64,000 bases of DNA, from the NCBI RefSeq assembly GCF_016901225.1, contig NZ_JAFEUL010000019.1, positions 19,749 through 83,748 of the forward strand, written 5' to 3'. Position 1 is the stretch's first letter. Every line of letters begins with the position of its first letter. This DNA is from Actibacterium sp. 188UL27-1 (lineage in GTDB: Bacteria; Pseudomonadota; Alphaproteobacteria; Rhodobacterales; Rhodobacteraceae). A program made the translations under genes and the position numbers. This document shows, piece by piece, positions 17,175-27,157 of this stretch. Below the pieces are notes generated by a model that was not told the DNA's origin, did not search any database, and worked only from the letters and a program-made list of their open reading frames with translations.

Positions 17175-18629
17175 ATGGTGTCGCGTGTTATTCCGGTGGA
17201 CCCATTTGATCTTGTGATCTTTGGGGGAACAGGCGATCTGGCCCGTCGCAAAATTCTGCCGGGCCTGTATCGCCGCATGGCCGCGGGGCAGATGCCTGAC
17301 ACGGCGCGGATCATTGGTGCGGCCCGCGGGGAGATTGATGATAGCGGATATCGGCAGATGGTGCGCGATGCGATCCAGACCTTTATCCCCAAGGACGCCA
17401 TCGACGCAAAAACACTCGACAGTTTCCTGGAACGTTTGGGTTATGTCCAGATCGATGCCAAGGGGGATGGCGGCTGGTCCGACCTGAAAGCCAAGATGCG
17501 GTCCGGTATGGTCCATGCCTTTTACTTTTCCGTCGCGCCCAGCCTGTTTGGCACCTTGGCCGAGCGGCTTCATAAATTCGATATGGCGGGGCCGGATGCG
17601 CGGATCGTCGTCGAAAAACCGTTTGGTCACGATCTGGAGAGTGCGCGGGCCTTGAATGACAGCCTGGCCGCCCATTTTGACGAAACCCAGATCTACCGGA
17701 TCGACCATTATCTGGGAAAAGAAACCGTTCAAAATCTGATGGCGGTCCGGTTTGGCAACGTCTTGTTCGAACCGCTCTGGAATGGGCAATATGTGGATCA
17801 TATCCAGATCACTGTTGCGGAAACCGTGGGTGTCGGTGGCCGGGGCGCCTACTATGATCGATCTGGCGCCATGCGGGATATGGTTCAGAACCATCTGATG
17901 CAGCTTTTGTGCCTGATCGCGATGGAGCCACCGTCCCGGTTTGATCCCGATGCGGTGCGTGACGAGAAGCTGAAGGTGATCCGCGCCTTGACGCCGGTTG
18001 AGCCGCATCATCTGGTCCGAGGGCAATATGATGTCAGCGGGACGGAGCCGAGCTACCGTGATGATGCCGAAAACCCACGATCCCGGACCGAGAGTTTCAT
18101 CGCGCTGAAAACCCATATCGCCAATTGGCGGTGGGCGGGGGTGCCGTTCTATTTGCGCACCGGCAAGAAGTTGCGGGCGCGCACGTCCGAGATTGCGGTG
18201 ATCTTCAAACCGACGCCCCATTCGATCTTTGGCGAAGCATCGAGCGCGCATCGTAATATCCTGTCGATCCGTCTGCAGCCGAATGAGGGGATCGAGATGT
18301 TTGTGACTATCAAGGAACCGGGCCCCGGTGGGATGCGCCTGGTGGATGTGCCCTTGGACATGAGTTTTGCCGAGGCTTTGGGCCCGGATGGGGAGGATGT
18401 GCCGGATGCCTATGAGCGGCTGATCATGGATGTCATCCGGGGCAATCAAACCCTATTTATGCGCGGCGATGAGGTCGAGGCCGCCTGGGCCTGGACCGAT
18501 CCGATCATTGCCGGTTGGGAGACGCGGGGAGATGTGCCCAAGACCTATGATGCCGGATCAAATGGTCCGGAAGATGCGCTGATGCTGCTTCATCGCGATA
18601 ATCGCCGCTGGCGGGAGATCCGCGGATGA
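17175..18629 (+). CDS. zwf: glucose-6-phosphate 1-dehydrogenase
   Basis: A 484-residue enzyme oxidising glucose 6-phosphate to 6-phosphogluconolactone with NADP or NAD. The N-terminal nucleotide site is FGGTGDLARRKILPGLYRR, and the catalytic His motif is RIDHYLGKETVQN. ATG 17175 follows AAGGGGG; the frame is open further upstream but the family N-terminus starts here. It is the first gene of zwf-pgl-pgi, which feeds glucose 6-phosphate into the Entner-Doudoroff or oxidative pentose phosphate route. A LacI-type dyad lies just upstream. Confidence 0.97.
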   Translation: MVSRVIPVDPFDLVIFGGTGDLARRKILPGLYRRMAAGQMPDTARIIGAARGEIDDSGYRQMVRDAIQTFIPKDAIDAKTLDSFLERLGYVQIDAKGDGGWSDLKAKMRSGMVHAFYFSVAPSLFGTLAERLHKFDMAGPDARIVVEKPFGHDLESARALNDSLAAHFDETQIYRIDHYLGKETVQNLMAVRFGNVLFEPLWNGQYVDHIQITVAETVGVGGRGAYYDRSGAMRDMVQNHLMQLLCLIAMEPPSRFDPDAVRDEKLKVIRALTPVEPHHLVRGQYDVSGTEPSYRDDAENPRSRTESFIALKTHIANWRWAGVPFYLRTGKKLRARTSEIAVIFKPTPHSIFGEASSAHRNILSIRLQPNEGIEMFVTIKEPGPGGMRLVDVPLDMSFAEALGPDGEDVPDAYERLIMDVIRGNQTLFMRGDEVEAAWAWTDPIIAGWETRGDVPKTYDAGSNGPEDALMLLHRDNRRWREIRG

Positions 18630-19297
18630 AACTGATCGAATACGCTGACCGCGACATGATGATGATCGATCTGGCCGATACGCTGGCCGGTGAGTTGAAA
18701 TCTTGCCTGCTGACCCATGATCGTGCGAGTTTCAGCGTTCCGGGTGGAACGACCCCCGGTCCGGTCTTTGACACGCTGAGCGGTGTTGATCTGCAATGGT
18801 CGCGGATCTCTGTCTTTCTGAATGATGAACGCTGGGTGCCACAGGACCATGCCCGATCAAATGCGCGGCTGGTGCGGGAACGGCTGTTGGTGGATAAGGC
18901 GGTGGGGGCGGATTTTCTGCCATTCTACGACGGGTCTGACCAACCTGAGACCGCGCTTCCCATGCTCAAGGCACGGATTGACCCGCTTTTGCCGATCTCG
19001 GTCCTGTTGTTGGGCATGGGGGCAGATCTGCATACCGCATCGCTTTTTCCCGGCGCCGATCTTTTGGAAAAGGCGCTCTCCTCCGATGCGCCTCCCGTCA
19101 TGGCCTTGCGAGCCGACGCTGCCGGTGAGCCGCGTTTGACCCTGACAGCGCCGGTGCTGAAAGGCGCGCTTTCCACGCATGTGGTGATCACGGGGCGGGA
19201 AAAGCGTGACGCCCTGGAGGCTGGTCGTCATGCCCCGGTGGTGCAGGCTCCGGTGCGTACAGTATTGGACACGGCAACAGTTCATTGGGCGGAATAG
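18626..19297 (+). CDS. pgl: 6-phosphogluconolactonase
   Basis: A 223-residue protein of the DevB-type lactonase / glucosamine-6-phosphate isomerase fold. It shows SVPGGTTPGPVFDTLS near the N-terminus, VFLNDERWVP and LLGMGADLHTASLFPG. It hydrolyses the Zwf product to 6-phosphogluconate. The start codon overlaps the zwf stop by four bases (ATGA), indicating translational coupling. Length and neighbours are typical. Confidence 0.95.
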   Translation: MKLIEYADRDMMMIDLADTLAGELKSCLLTHDRASFSVPGGTTPGPVFDTLSGVDLQWSRISVFLNDERWVPQDHARSNARLVRERLLVDKAVGADFLPFYDGSDQPETALPMLKARIDPLLPISVLLLGMGADLHTASLFPGADLLEKALSSDAPPVMALRADAAGEPRLTLTAPVLKGALSTHVVITGREKRDALEAGRHAPVVQAPVRTVLDTATVHWAE

Positions 19298-19300
19298 CGA

Positions 19301-20908
19301 ATGTGGGATCAGATTAGGGAACATTACAAAAGCGTCCGCGGTCGATCCATGGCCGGGCTGTTTGATGTGTCCAAGCGGCCCGAGCGGTTTTCGGTGACGT
19401 TTGGCGACCTCCTTTTCGATTTCTCGAAGACGAATCTGGATACGGAAGGTTTGTGGCTGCTGTTTCAACTGGTGGAACAATACAAGCTGACAGAAAAACG
19501 CGCCCGCATGTTCCGAGGTGACCCCATAAACGAGACCGAGGGGCGCGCCGTTCTCCATACCGCACTGCGTAACCTGGATGGCGGTCCGGTGCATGTGGAC
19601 GGTGAGGATGTGATGCCGAATGTGCGTGAGACCCTCGCACGGATGGGCGATTTTGCCGAGAGCGTTCGGGATGGCAGTTTCAAAGGGGCCGGCGGGCAGA
19701 TCACGGATGTGGTCAATATCGGCATTGGTGGCTCTGATCTGGGGCCTGCCATGGCTACCCTGGCCCTGTCCCCGTACCATGATGGGCCGCGCTGTCATTT
19801 TGTATCAAACGTCGATCCGGCCCATATCTGTGACACGCTGCGCGGGCTGGATCCGACGACGACGCTGGTCATCGTGGCGTCAAAGACGTTCACCACGATT
19901 GAGACAATGACAAATGCCGCGACCGCCCGCGCATGGGTTGGGGAGGCGGTGAACGAGCCGTCAGCACAGTTCGTGGCGCTGTCCTCGGCGGCAGAAAAGA
20001 CGGCGGATTTCGGCATTCCGCCCGAGCGGGTTTTCGGATTCGAGGATTGGGTGGGCGGGCGGTATTCGCTTTGGGGGCCGATTGGGTTATCCCTCATGAT
20101 CGCGATTGGTCGCGAGGCGTTCCACGCGTTTCTGCGCGGCGCACAATCCATGGACAACCATTTTCGTGCAGCCGATGCGCGCGACAGCATGCCCGTCCTG
20201 CTCGCCCTGGTCGGCATCTGGCATCACCAGATTTGCGGTTACCCGACCCGTGCCGTGCTGCCCTATGACCAACGCCTGTCACGATTGCCTGCCTATCTTC
20301 AACAGTTGGAGATGGAGAGTAATGGCAAATCAGTTGTGATGGATGGAAGCCCGTTGGGTTGTGCCGCAGGTCCGATTGTTTGGGGTGAGCCGGGCACTAA
20401 TGGCCAACACGCATTTTATCAGTTGATCCACCAGGGCAAGGCTGTTGTGCCCTGTGAATTCATGGTCGCGGCCCGGGGCCATGATCCCGATCTGGCCCAT
20501 CAGCATAATCTGCTGATCGCCAATTGTCTTGCACAGTCCGAAGCATTGATGAAAGGGCGCTCCCGTAAAGAAGCGCTGGATCTGGTGCGCGGCAAGGGCG
20601 TGGCTGAAGACGATGAGGCGCGACAGGCCAGCCACCGCGTGTTCCCAGGCAATCGCCCGTCAACCACCCTGATTTACCCAAAGCTGACGCCCGATGTGCT
20701 GGGCCAGATCATCGCGCTTTACGAGCATCGCGTTTTTGTCGAAGGCGTGTTGTTGGGCATCAACAGTTTTGATCAATGGGGCGTCGAATTGGGCAAAGAA
20801 CTGGCGACAGCCCTTGGCCCAATTGTCGACGGGAGCAAAGACGCGCCAAGCCAGGATACCTCGACCGGCGTGTTGGTGAATTACGTCCACCGCCACGGGG
20901 TGCGTTAA
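19301..20908 (+). CDS. pgi: glucose-6-phosphate isomerase
   Basis: A 535-residue phosphoglucose isomerase interconverting glucose 6-phosphate and fructose 6-phosphate. Signature regions are [28 protein letters not shown] and the active-site segment [18 protein letters not shown]. It starts 3 bp after pgl. In roseobacters that use the Entner-Doudoroff pathway, Pgi mainly returns fructose 6-phosphate to glucose 6-phosphate, which would also serve sugars entering as fructose. It converges with the VWA-protein gene, only 12 bp apart. Confidence 0.97.
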   Translation: MWDQIREHYKSVRGRSMAGLFDVSKRPERFSVTFGDLLFDFSKTNLDTEGLWLLFQLVEQYKLTEKRARMFRGDPINETEGRAVLHTALRNLDGGPVHVDGEDVMPNVRETLARMGDFAESVRDGSFKGAGGQITDVVNIGIGGSDLGPAMATLALSPYHDGPRCHFVSNVDPAHICDTLRGLDPTTTLVIVASKTFTTIETMTNAATARAWVGEAVNEPSAQFVALSSAAEKTADFGIPPERVFGFEDWVGGRYSLWGPIGLSLMIAIGREAFHAFLRGAQSMDNHFRAADARDSMPVLLALVGIWHHQICGYPTRAVLPYDQRLSRLPAYLQQLEMESNGKSVVMDGSPLGCAAGPIVWGEPGTNGQHAFYQLIHQGKAVVPCEFMVAARGHDPDLAHQHNLLIANCLAQSEALMKGRSRKEALDLVRGKGVAEDDEARQASHRVFPGNRPSTTLIYPKLTPDVLGQIIALYEHRVFVEGVLLGINSFDQWGVELGKELATALGPIVDGSKDAPSQDTSTGVLVNYVHRHGVR

Positions 20909-20920
20909 CGCGGTCTTGTG

Positions 20921-22579
20921 TCAATCGGTGACGGTTATGGGGTGCGCCAACACGATTTCCTTATCCCGAAACTTATAGCGCACCTCAAACGATCCTGCCT
21001 GATCTGGCGCCTTAAGCGTCACCGGATTACCCCGTTTGGTATAGGCGTAATTGGTGTAGCTGCTTTCGCCCACAGGGCCGATCTGGATGTTGTCGCCGTT
21101 TTGATCTGGTCCGGTCCATGTCACCTCAAAGTTCTCTCCAGCCTTGACCTGTCGGGGAAAGTCCAATGCGAGGGGGGTTGCGGTCACCTCAATGGGTTGG
21201 ATCAGGATCACCTCGCGGTCGCGGAACTTGTATCGCACCTCGTACGGGCCGGGTTGCGCCGGTGCAATGAGGCTTAGCGGGTTTTGTCCCTTGGTGTAGG
21301 CGTAGTAGCTGTACCCGTTTTCGCCGACCGGCCCGATCTGGATGTTGTCACCATTTTGATCCGGGCCCGTCCACGTCACGTCAAAACTGCCACCGGCGGG
21401 AACCTGAGCCGGGAACTCCAGGGACAGGTCAGACGGCGTGACCGTAATCGGGCGGGTGGCAATGACGGTGCTGTCGCGATGTTTGTAACGCAGTTCATAG
21501 ATGCCTGGCACCGCGGGAAGAATAATCTCAACCGGGTTCCCACTGTCCACGTAAGCGTAATAGCTGTATGCGCCGTTGCCGGGTTGACCGACCTGAATGT
21601 TGTCTTGCCCCTCATCTGGTCCGGTCCAGCTGACCAAGAGTGTGGATCCGGCTGGCGCTTCGTCGGGCGCGTCAAGGGTGGCTTGAGCCAACAGGTCAGG
21701 TAGCGATATGACCACCTCCATCGCTTGATCACCAACGGTAAAGGCGCCCTCTGCGGTAGCCTCATCCTGAGGGCGTAAGACTTCGGCCATGAAACTGCCA
21801 CTGGTCATGCTGATCCCGAATGAGGCCGCGGATCTATTCGTCACAACAGGTTGATCGCTGTTTCGCACGGTCCAGATGAGGTCATCGGTGATCGTCTCTC
21901 CGTCCGGGCCATTGGTGGCGCGGAATGTCACCTCCACCGGGATGGGGTCCGGCTCCGGTTCGACGATGACAAACATCGCCTCGGCCAGTTCGCTGGCATT
22001 GGCAGCGGTTCGGAACGTACCCCCGGTTTCATCCGCCAGGCATTGCAGTTCGGCCTGATCGGCTGGGTCGGTGACATCAAAACCGATGACATGGGCGGTG
22101 AAATCAACGCCCGATTGCTCCAGCTGTCGCCCGACGGCGCAGGGATCCATCTCGCATGTCTCACGCCCGTCAGAGACCAGGATGACCGTGGCTTTCTCCT
22201 CTATAAATCGCAAGGCCTCGGCGGCCTGGATCACCGCCGCTGACAACGGTGTCTTGCCTTTGGGCTGAATGCCATTGACCGCCGCTGAAATCGCGGCACG
22301 GGTGTCACCGCCAGGCAAAACCAGGGTCTGGATATCTTCACAATCCCCTTTGACCCGGTGGCCATAGACCGTCAGGCCAATGTCCTGATCCGCAGGCAGA
22401 TCGGCGAGCAGGCTACCGATCACCTCTTGCGCAATAGTGATCTTGGCCGCGCCGTCGATCTGACCCCACATGGAGCCTGAACCATCCAGGACCAAAATCG
22501 TTTGGGGCCGCTCTTGCGCCATGGTGGAGAGGGGGAGCAGGCAAATGCCCAACGCCAATAAAGTTTTATGCATCATCAT
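20921..22579 (-). CDS. secreted VWA-domain protein with three C-terminal 85-residue repeats
   Basis: A 552-residue exported protein. Three consecutive ATGs open it (22579, 22576, 22573), followed by a signal peptide HKTLLALGICLLPLSTMAQ. A von Willebrand A domain spans about residues 26-215, with the MIDAS motif DGSGSMWG and the later ILVSDGRETCE. The C-terminal 240 residues are three tandem repeats centred on WTGPDQNGDNIQIGPVGE, each with YSYYAYT and YEVRYKFRD blocks. It is probably periplasmic or cell-surface and metal-binding. Function unknown. It converges with pgi, so it is not in its operon. Confidence 0.88.
   Translation of the reverse strand: MMMHKTLLALGICLLPLSTMAQERPQTILVLDGSGSMWGQIDGAAKITIAQEVIGSLLADLPADQDIGLTVYGHRVKGDCEDIQTLVLPGGDTRAAISAAVNGIQPKGKTPLSAAVIQAAEALRFIEEKATVILVSDGRETCEMDPCAVGRQLEQSGVDFTAHVIGFDVTDPADQAELQCLADETGGTFRTAANASELAEAMFVIVEPEPDPIPVEVTFRATNGPDGETITDDLIWTVRNSDQPVVTNRSAASFGISMTSGSFMAEVLRPQDEATAEGAFTVGDQAMEVVISLPDLLAQATLDAPDEAPAGSTLLVSWTGPDEGQDNIQVGQPGNGAYSYYAYVDSGNPVEIILPAVPGIYELRYKHRDSTVIATRPITVTPSDLSLEFPAQVPAGGSFDVTWTGPDQNGDNIQIGPVGENGYSYYAYTKGQNPLSLIAPAQPGPYEVRYKFRDREVILIQPIEVTATPLALDFPRQVKAGENFEVTWTGPDQNGDNIQIGPVGESSYTNYAYTKRGNPVTLKAPDQAGSFEVRYKFRDKEIVLAHPITVTD
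20930..21690 (-). repeat. three tandem 255-bp coding repeats in the VWA-protein gene
   Basis: The conserved block encoding DNIQIGPVGE-like residues recurs at about 21080, 21335 and 21590, exactly 255 bp (85 codons) apart. Repeats 2 and 3 (the C-terminal pair) are the most alike; the first is more divergent (GPDEGQDNIQVGQPG). Each probably folds as a beta-sandwich module. The pattern suggests internal duplication. Confidence 0.9.
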
Positions 22580-22675
22580 GAACTCATATTGCTTCAATCT
22601 TTGCATTGGCGCATACGCCCGGCGATTTGACCAGATCTGCGTCACAGTGCAGGAAGTGTCAGCATCGGATCGTAA

Positions 22676-22690
22676 GTTTACCTTTTGTTC
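22676..22690 (+). promoter_or_regulatory. LexA (SOS) box upstream of uvrA
   Basis: GTTTACCTTTTGTTC differs by one base from the alphaproteobacterial SOS box GTTC-N7-GTTC. It lies 65 bp before the uvrA start, as expected for a LexA-controlled repair gene. Confidence 0.55.
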
Positions 22691-22755
22691 TCATTTTCTG
22701 ATTGGAGACTCACCGCCGCTCCCCTACTTTAGGATCATAAAAATGCGAGGGTGGT

Positions 22756-25620
22756 ATGGCCGAACAAAAGTTTATCGAGGTCCGCGGCGCACGCGAGCAC
22801 AATCTCAAAGGCGTCGATGTTGATATCCCCCGCGACGAACTGGTTGTGATTACGGGGCTTTCCGGCTCTGGCAAGTCGTCGCTGGCGTTTGACACGGTCT
22901 ATGCCGAAGGGCAGCGGAGGTATGTTGAATCGCTCAGCGCTTATGCGCGGCAGTTTCTCGATATGATGGAAAAACCGGATGTGGATCACATTACGGGCCT
23001 CAGCCCCGCCATTTCGATTGAACAAAAGACGACATCGAAGAACCCACGCTCGACCGTCGGGACCGTGACCGAGATCTACGACTACATGCGCCTTTTGTTT
23101 GCGCGTGTCGGCACGCCCTATTCGCCCGCCACCGGCCAGCCGATCGAGGCGCAGCAGGTTCAGGACATGGTTGACCGCGTTATGGCAATGGCCGAAGGGA
23201 CGCGTGCCTATTTGCTGGCGCCCATCGTGCGGGACCGCAAGGGCGAATACCGCAAAGAGTTTTTGGAGTTGCGCAAGCAGGGGTTCCAGCGCGTCAAGGT
23301 GGATGGCGATTTCCACGATCTGGACAATCCGCCAACACTGGACAAGAAGTTCCGACACGATATCGACGTTGTGGTTGACCGGATCGTGGTCAAGGAGGGG
23401 ATCGAGACGCGACTGGCCGACAGTTTGCGCACCGCCTTGGATCTGGCCGATGGCATCGCAATTTTCGAGAATGCAACCAGTGAGGACGGTGCCGAACCGG
23501 AACGTACCACGTTTTCAGAAAAATTCGCCTGTCCCGTCAGCGGGTTCACGATCCCGGAGATTGAGCCGCGTCTGTTTTCGTTCAACGCGCCGTTCGGGGC
23601 CTGCCCGGATTGTGATGGCCTAGGGGTCGAGTTGTTCTTTGACGAACGGCTTGTTGTGCCTGACGCCACGCTGAAGATCAGCGATGGTGCGCTGGCGCCC
23701 TGGCGAAAGGGCAAGAGCCCCTATTTCCTGCAAACCATTGAAGCCATTGCCAAACATTACCAGTTTGACAAAAATGACCGGTGGAAAGACGTACCGCCCC
23801 ATGTCAAGCAGGTGTTTCTATACGGGTCGGGCGAGGAAGAGATTTCGTTCCGCTATGACGAGGGCGGACGTGTCTATCAGGTGAGCCGCCCATTTGAAGG
23901 CGTGATCCCGAATATGGAGCGCCGCTATCGCGAGACAGACAGCAACTGGATCCGCGAAGAGTTTGAGCGGTACCAGAACAATCGCTCTTGTGGGACCTGC
24001 GGCGGGTATCGCCTGCGACCCGAAGCCTTGGCCGTCAAGATCGCCGGTCTTCATGTCGGTGAGGTCGTGCAAATGTCGATCCGCGAGGCATTTGAGTGGT
24101 GCGAGAAAGTGCCCGGAGCCTTGAGCGCCCAGAAGAACGAGATTGCCCGCGCGATCCTGAAAGAGATCCGCGAGCGACTGGGATTTCTGAACAATGTCGG
24201 CCTGGAATATCTGACGCTTAGCCGCAATGCCGGGACATTGTCTGGGGGCGAGAGCCAGCGGATCCGCCTGGCCAGCCAGATCGGATCGGGCCTGACCGGG
24301 GTGCTGTATGTGTTGGATGAACCCTCAATCGGGCTGCACCAGCGCGACAATGATCGGCTGCTGACGACGCTGAAGAACCTGCGCGACCAGGGCAATACCG
24401 TGATCGTGGTAGAACATGATGAAGAGGCCGTGCGGGAGGCCGATTACGTATTCGACATTGGCCCCGGTGCGGGTGTCCATGGTGGGCAAGTTGTGGCGCA
24501 CGGCACGCCCGATCAGATCATGGCAAACCCGGATTCTGTGACCGGTGACTATCTGGCGGGGCGGCGTGAGATTGCGGTGCCTGCCACTCGCCGGAAAGGG
24601 AACAAAAAGAAGGTCACGGTCAAGAAAGCCAGCGGAAACAACCTTCAAGACATCACTGTCGATTTCCCATTGGGGAAATTCGTGTGCGTGACGGGCGTAT
24701 CGGGTGGCGGCAAATCCACCCTGACGATTGAGACATTGTTCAAAACGGCCTCGATGCAACTGAACGGCGCGCGTCAAACCCCGGCCCCGTGCGAGACGAT
24801 CCGGGGGCTGGAGCATCTGGACAAGGTGATCGATATCGACCAACGGCCCATCGGGCGCACGCCACGCTCGAACCCGGCGACATATACCGGGGCATTCACG
24901 CCGATCCGGGATTGGTTCGCCGGCCTGCCCGAGGCCAAGGCGCGTGGCTACAAGCCCGGGCGGTTTAGTTTCAACGTGAAGGGTGGTCGGTGTGAGGCGT
25001 GCCAGGGTGACGGTGTCATCAAGATCGAGATGCACTTTCTGCCTGATGTTTACGTGACCTGCGAGACCTGCCATGGGGCACGGTATAATCGCGAAACGCT
25101 GGAAGTTTTGTTCAAAGGCAAAAGCATAGCAGATGTTCTTGATATGACCGTTGAGGATGCGCAGGAGTTCTTCAAGGCCGTGCCCAGCATCCGGGAGAAG
25201 ATGGATGCGCTGATGCGGGTGGGCCTTGGCTATATCAAGGTAGGCCAGCAGGCGACGACCCTGTCTGGTGGCGAGGCGCAGCGGGTGAAATTGTCAAAGG
25301 AGCTGGCCAAGCGGTCCACTGGGCGGACGCTTTACATCCTGGATGAACCGACAACGGGTCTGCATTTCGAAGATGTGCGGAAACTGTTGGAGGTTCTGCA
25401 TGAGCTCGTCGATGGTGGCAACACCGTTGTGGTGATCGAACATAATCTGGATGTAGTGAAGACAGCTGACTGGATCATAGACATTGGCCCTGAAGGTGGA
25501 GATGGCGGCGGCACGGTCGTGGCGACCGGAACGCCGGAGAAGGTGTCCGAGGTCGCTGAATCTCATACCGGGCATTACCTGAAACCGATGTTGCAGCCCA
25601 GAAAAGTCGCCGCGGAATAG
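22756..25620 (+). CDS. uvrA: excinuclease ABC subunit A
   Basis: A 954-residue DNA-damage-recognition ATPase of nucleotide excision repair. It has two ABC modules: Walker [10 protein letters not shown] near residue 35 and GVSGGGKST in the second half, and the signatures [13 protein letters not shown] and [12 protein letters not shown]. Zinc modules are visible as CPDCDG, CGTCGG, CEACQG and CETCHG. The length matches the family. A LexA-type box lies upstream. The patatin-like gene begins 4 bp after the stop, so they are likely co-transcribed. Confidence 0.98.
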   Translation: MAEQKFIEVRGAREHNLKGVDVDIPRDELVVITGLSGSGKSSLAFDTVYAEGQRRYVESLSAYARQFLDMMEKPDVDHITGLSPAISIEQKTTSKNPRSTVGTVTEIYDYMRLLFARVGTPYSPATGQPIEAQQVQDMVDRVMAMAEGTRAYLLAPIVRDRKGEYRKEFLELRKQGFQRVKVDGDFHDLDNPPTLDKKFRHDIDVVVDRIVVKEGIETRLADSLRTALDLADGIAIFENATSEDGAEPERTTFSEKFACPVSGFTIPEIEPRLFSFNAPFGACPDCDGLGVELFFDERLVVPDATLKISDGALAPWRKGKSPYFLQTIEAIAKHYQFDKNDRWKDVPPHVKQVFLYGSGEEEISFRYDEGGRVYQVSRPFEGVIPNMERRYRETDSNWIREEFERYQNNRSCGTCGGYRLRPEALAVKIAGLHVGEVVQMSIREAFEWCEKVPGALSAQKNEIARAILKEIRERLGFLNNVGLEYLTLSRNAGTLSGGESQRIRLASQIGSGLTGVLYVLDEPSIGLHQRDNDRLLTTLKNLRDQGNTVIVVEHDEEAVREADYVFDIGPGAGVHGGQVVAHGTPDQIMANPDSVTGDYLAGRREIAVPATRRKGNKKKVTVKKASGNNLQDITVDFPLGKFVCVTGVSGGGKSTLTIETLFKTASMQLNGARQTPAPCETIRGLEHLDKVIDIDQRPIGRTPRSNPATYTGAFTPIRDWFAGLPEAKARGYKPGRFSFNVKGGRCEACQGDGVIKIEMHFLPDVYVTCETCHGARYNRETLEVLFKGKSIADVLDMTVEDAQEFFKAVPSIREKMDALMRVGLGYIKVGQQATTLSGGEAQRVKLSKELAKRSTGRTLYILDEPTTGLHFEDVRKLLEVLHELVDGGNTVVVIEHNLDVVKTADWIIDIGPEGGDGGGTVVATGTPEKVSEVAESHTGHYLKPMLQPRKVAAE

Positions 25621-25624
25621 TCCG

Positions 25625-26548
25625 ATGCGGCCTAGGATCGGAGTGGCACTCGGCAGCGGTGGGGCACGGGGTTTTTGCCATATCGGCGTTTTGCAGGCTT
25701 TGGTGGAACGACGGACGTCGCCTGATGTGATAGCCGGAGCCTCGATCGGGGCTTTGGTCGGGGCAGTTTATGCGGCGGGCAAGCTGGAGGAATTGGAAGC
25801 CTGGGCGCGCAGCCTGACCCGGGTCAGCTTTGCCCGGCTGTTGGATCTGAACCTTGGATCCGGTGGTTTGGTTCATGGGCGTGCGTTGGAGCGGCTTTTC
25901 GGCGATATTGGTCTGCCCGACCGGATCGAGGATTTACCTTTGCCCTTTGTCGCAGTGGCCACTGACATGGTGACCGGAGCAGAGCACTGGTTCAAAGAGG
26001 GGTCCCTGTTCGATGCGGTGCGCGCATCGATTGCGCTGCCGGGTGTGATCAGCCCCCATTTTGTCGGCGGGCGCTGGTTGCTGGATGGCGGTTTGGTCAA
26101 TCCGATCCCGGTGAGCGCGGCACGGATGCAGGATGCGCAGATCATTATCGCGGTTAATCCGAATGCCCGGCTGGACGGTGTGATCTGGCGGTCCAGCACC
26201 GAAGCCGCGCAGAAAGGGGACTTGGTGGAGGGTGACAATTCGCAACAAGGTTTCTTTGCGGCCTTGCCAGAGCAGATGCAGACAGCCTTGCTGAGCTTGT
26301 CCTCTCCGATCAAGGGGCCCGTCCCGCCGAGTTACATGCAGGTGCTGACCGCCTCGATCGAGATCATGATTGACCATATCCAGCGGTCGCGTCTGGCCGG
26401 TGACCCACCCCATGTGCAGCTAAACGGGACGTTGGGAGCGATGTCGATTTTTGATTTTCACATGGCTGCCGGGGCTATTGCCGAGGGGCATGAGATGGTT
26501 CGACGCAACGAGGACTTCATTGAAGCGCTGACAGATCCCGGCGTGTGA
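25625..26548 (+). CDS. patatin-like phospholipase family protein (RssA-like)
   Basis: A 307-residue lipid acyl hydrolase of the bacterial patatin type. The oxyanion motif is GSGGARGFCHIGVLQAL, the nucleophile serine is in GASIGALVGAVYA and the catalytic Asp in LLDGGLVNPIPV. No signal peptide is apparent. It follows uvrA by 4 bp. Its substrate is unknown, presumably membrane phospholipid. A G/C-rich hairpin with a six-base stem (26569-26585) follows but lacks a T-run. Confidence 0.9.
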   Translation: MRPRIGVALGSGGARGFCHIGVLQALVERRTSPDVIAGASIGALVGAVYAAGKLEELEAWARSLTRVSFARLLDLNLGSGGLVHGRALERLFGDIGLPDRIEDLPLPFVAVATDMVTGAEHWFKEGSLFDAVRASIALPGVISPHFVGGRWLLDGGLVNPIPVSAARMQDAQIIIAVNPNARLDGVIWRSSTEAAQKGDLVEGDNSQQGFFAALPEQMQTALLSLSSPIKGPVPPSYMQVLTASIEIMIDHIQRSRLAGDPPHVQLNGTLGAMSIFDFHMAAGAIAEGHEMVRRNEDFIEALTDPGV

Positions 26549-26755
26549 TGGGGGTGCAGGCCGCCCTTGGGGGCATCGAGCCCCCGCGCGGGCGGGCGCG
26601 GGTTTCATCGCGCGGAACGGATGGTGAGGGTGACTGCTGGGGCATGCGTTTTTGGCGCCTTTGGCTTATGATGGAGGGCGGAAGAACCGCTCGCGAATGC
26701 GTGACCAGTTGCCGGGGCACCAGTTTCCCAAAATACGCACCGATCCCAACCGCAG

Positions 26756-27157
26756 TTAGAAATTAAACACCAAGTCGGCCAAGGCGACGGTGATCGCGAC
26801 CACCAGAATGACACGTATCATGATCCGGATCGTCTGGAGATGTACCGGATAGGGTTGCAGGATCACCTTGTACGAGAGACGCGGGATTAGATCCGTTCCA
26901 GGATTGAAGTTTATTTGAACAGTCTGCGTGGCGCTGCACAACTCCAGCATGCGCGACGGCAGACCTGTTCCGGCTTGATACAGCGTCGCCGCGGTGATCC
27001 GGTTGTGGGGCAGGGTCTACTGCCCGATTGTGACGCGGTCATCCCAGATCTCGAACTGGGTCCGTTTGCTGAACGCCCAGGCGAGGGACGCTTTAGGTGG
27101 CCCACTCAGCTTATCCGTGGCCTTGACGAAAGCAGAGAAGAGCGGTTGTTTCATCAT
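26756..27157 (-). pseudogene. small tail-anchored membrane protein gene interrupted by an in-frame TAG
   Basis: Reading from ATG 27157, whose ATGA overlaps the mmsB stop, the frame runs 134 codons to TAA with one internal stop, TAG at 27019-27017 (codon 47). The product would begin MMKQPLFSAFVKATDKLSG, continue FEIWDDRVTIGQ, stop, then TLPHNRITAATLYQ, and end in a hydrophobic helix (IRVILVVAITVALADLVFNF). The two halves read as one protein; the layout (WDDRV, then LP-x-x-RI) resembles small PH-like membrane proteins, but I do not recognise the family. It is probably a nonsense-mutated gene (CAG or TGG to TAG), or a sequencing error. Confidence 0.6.

Noticed and set aside
26911..27105. Minus-strand 64-codon frame in the region after the patatin gene
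   Set aside because: Overlaps the TAG-interrupted frame in another phase, rich in Arg/Ser/Pro, and lacks a start signal. The interrupted frame explains the region better.
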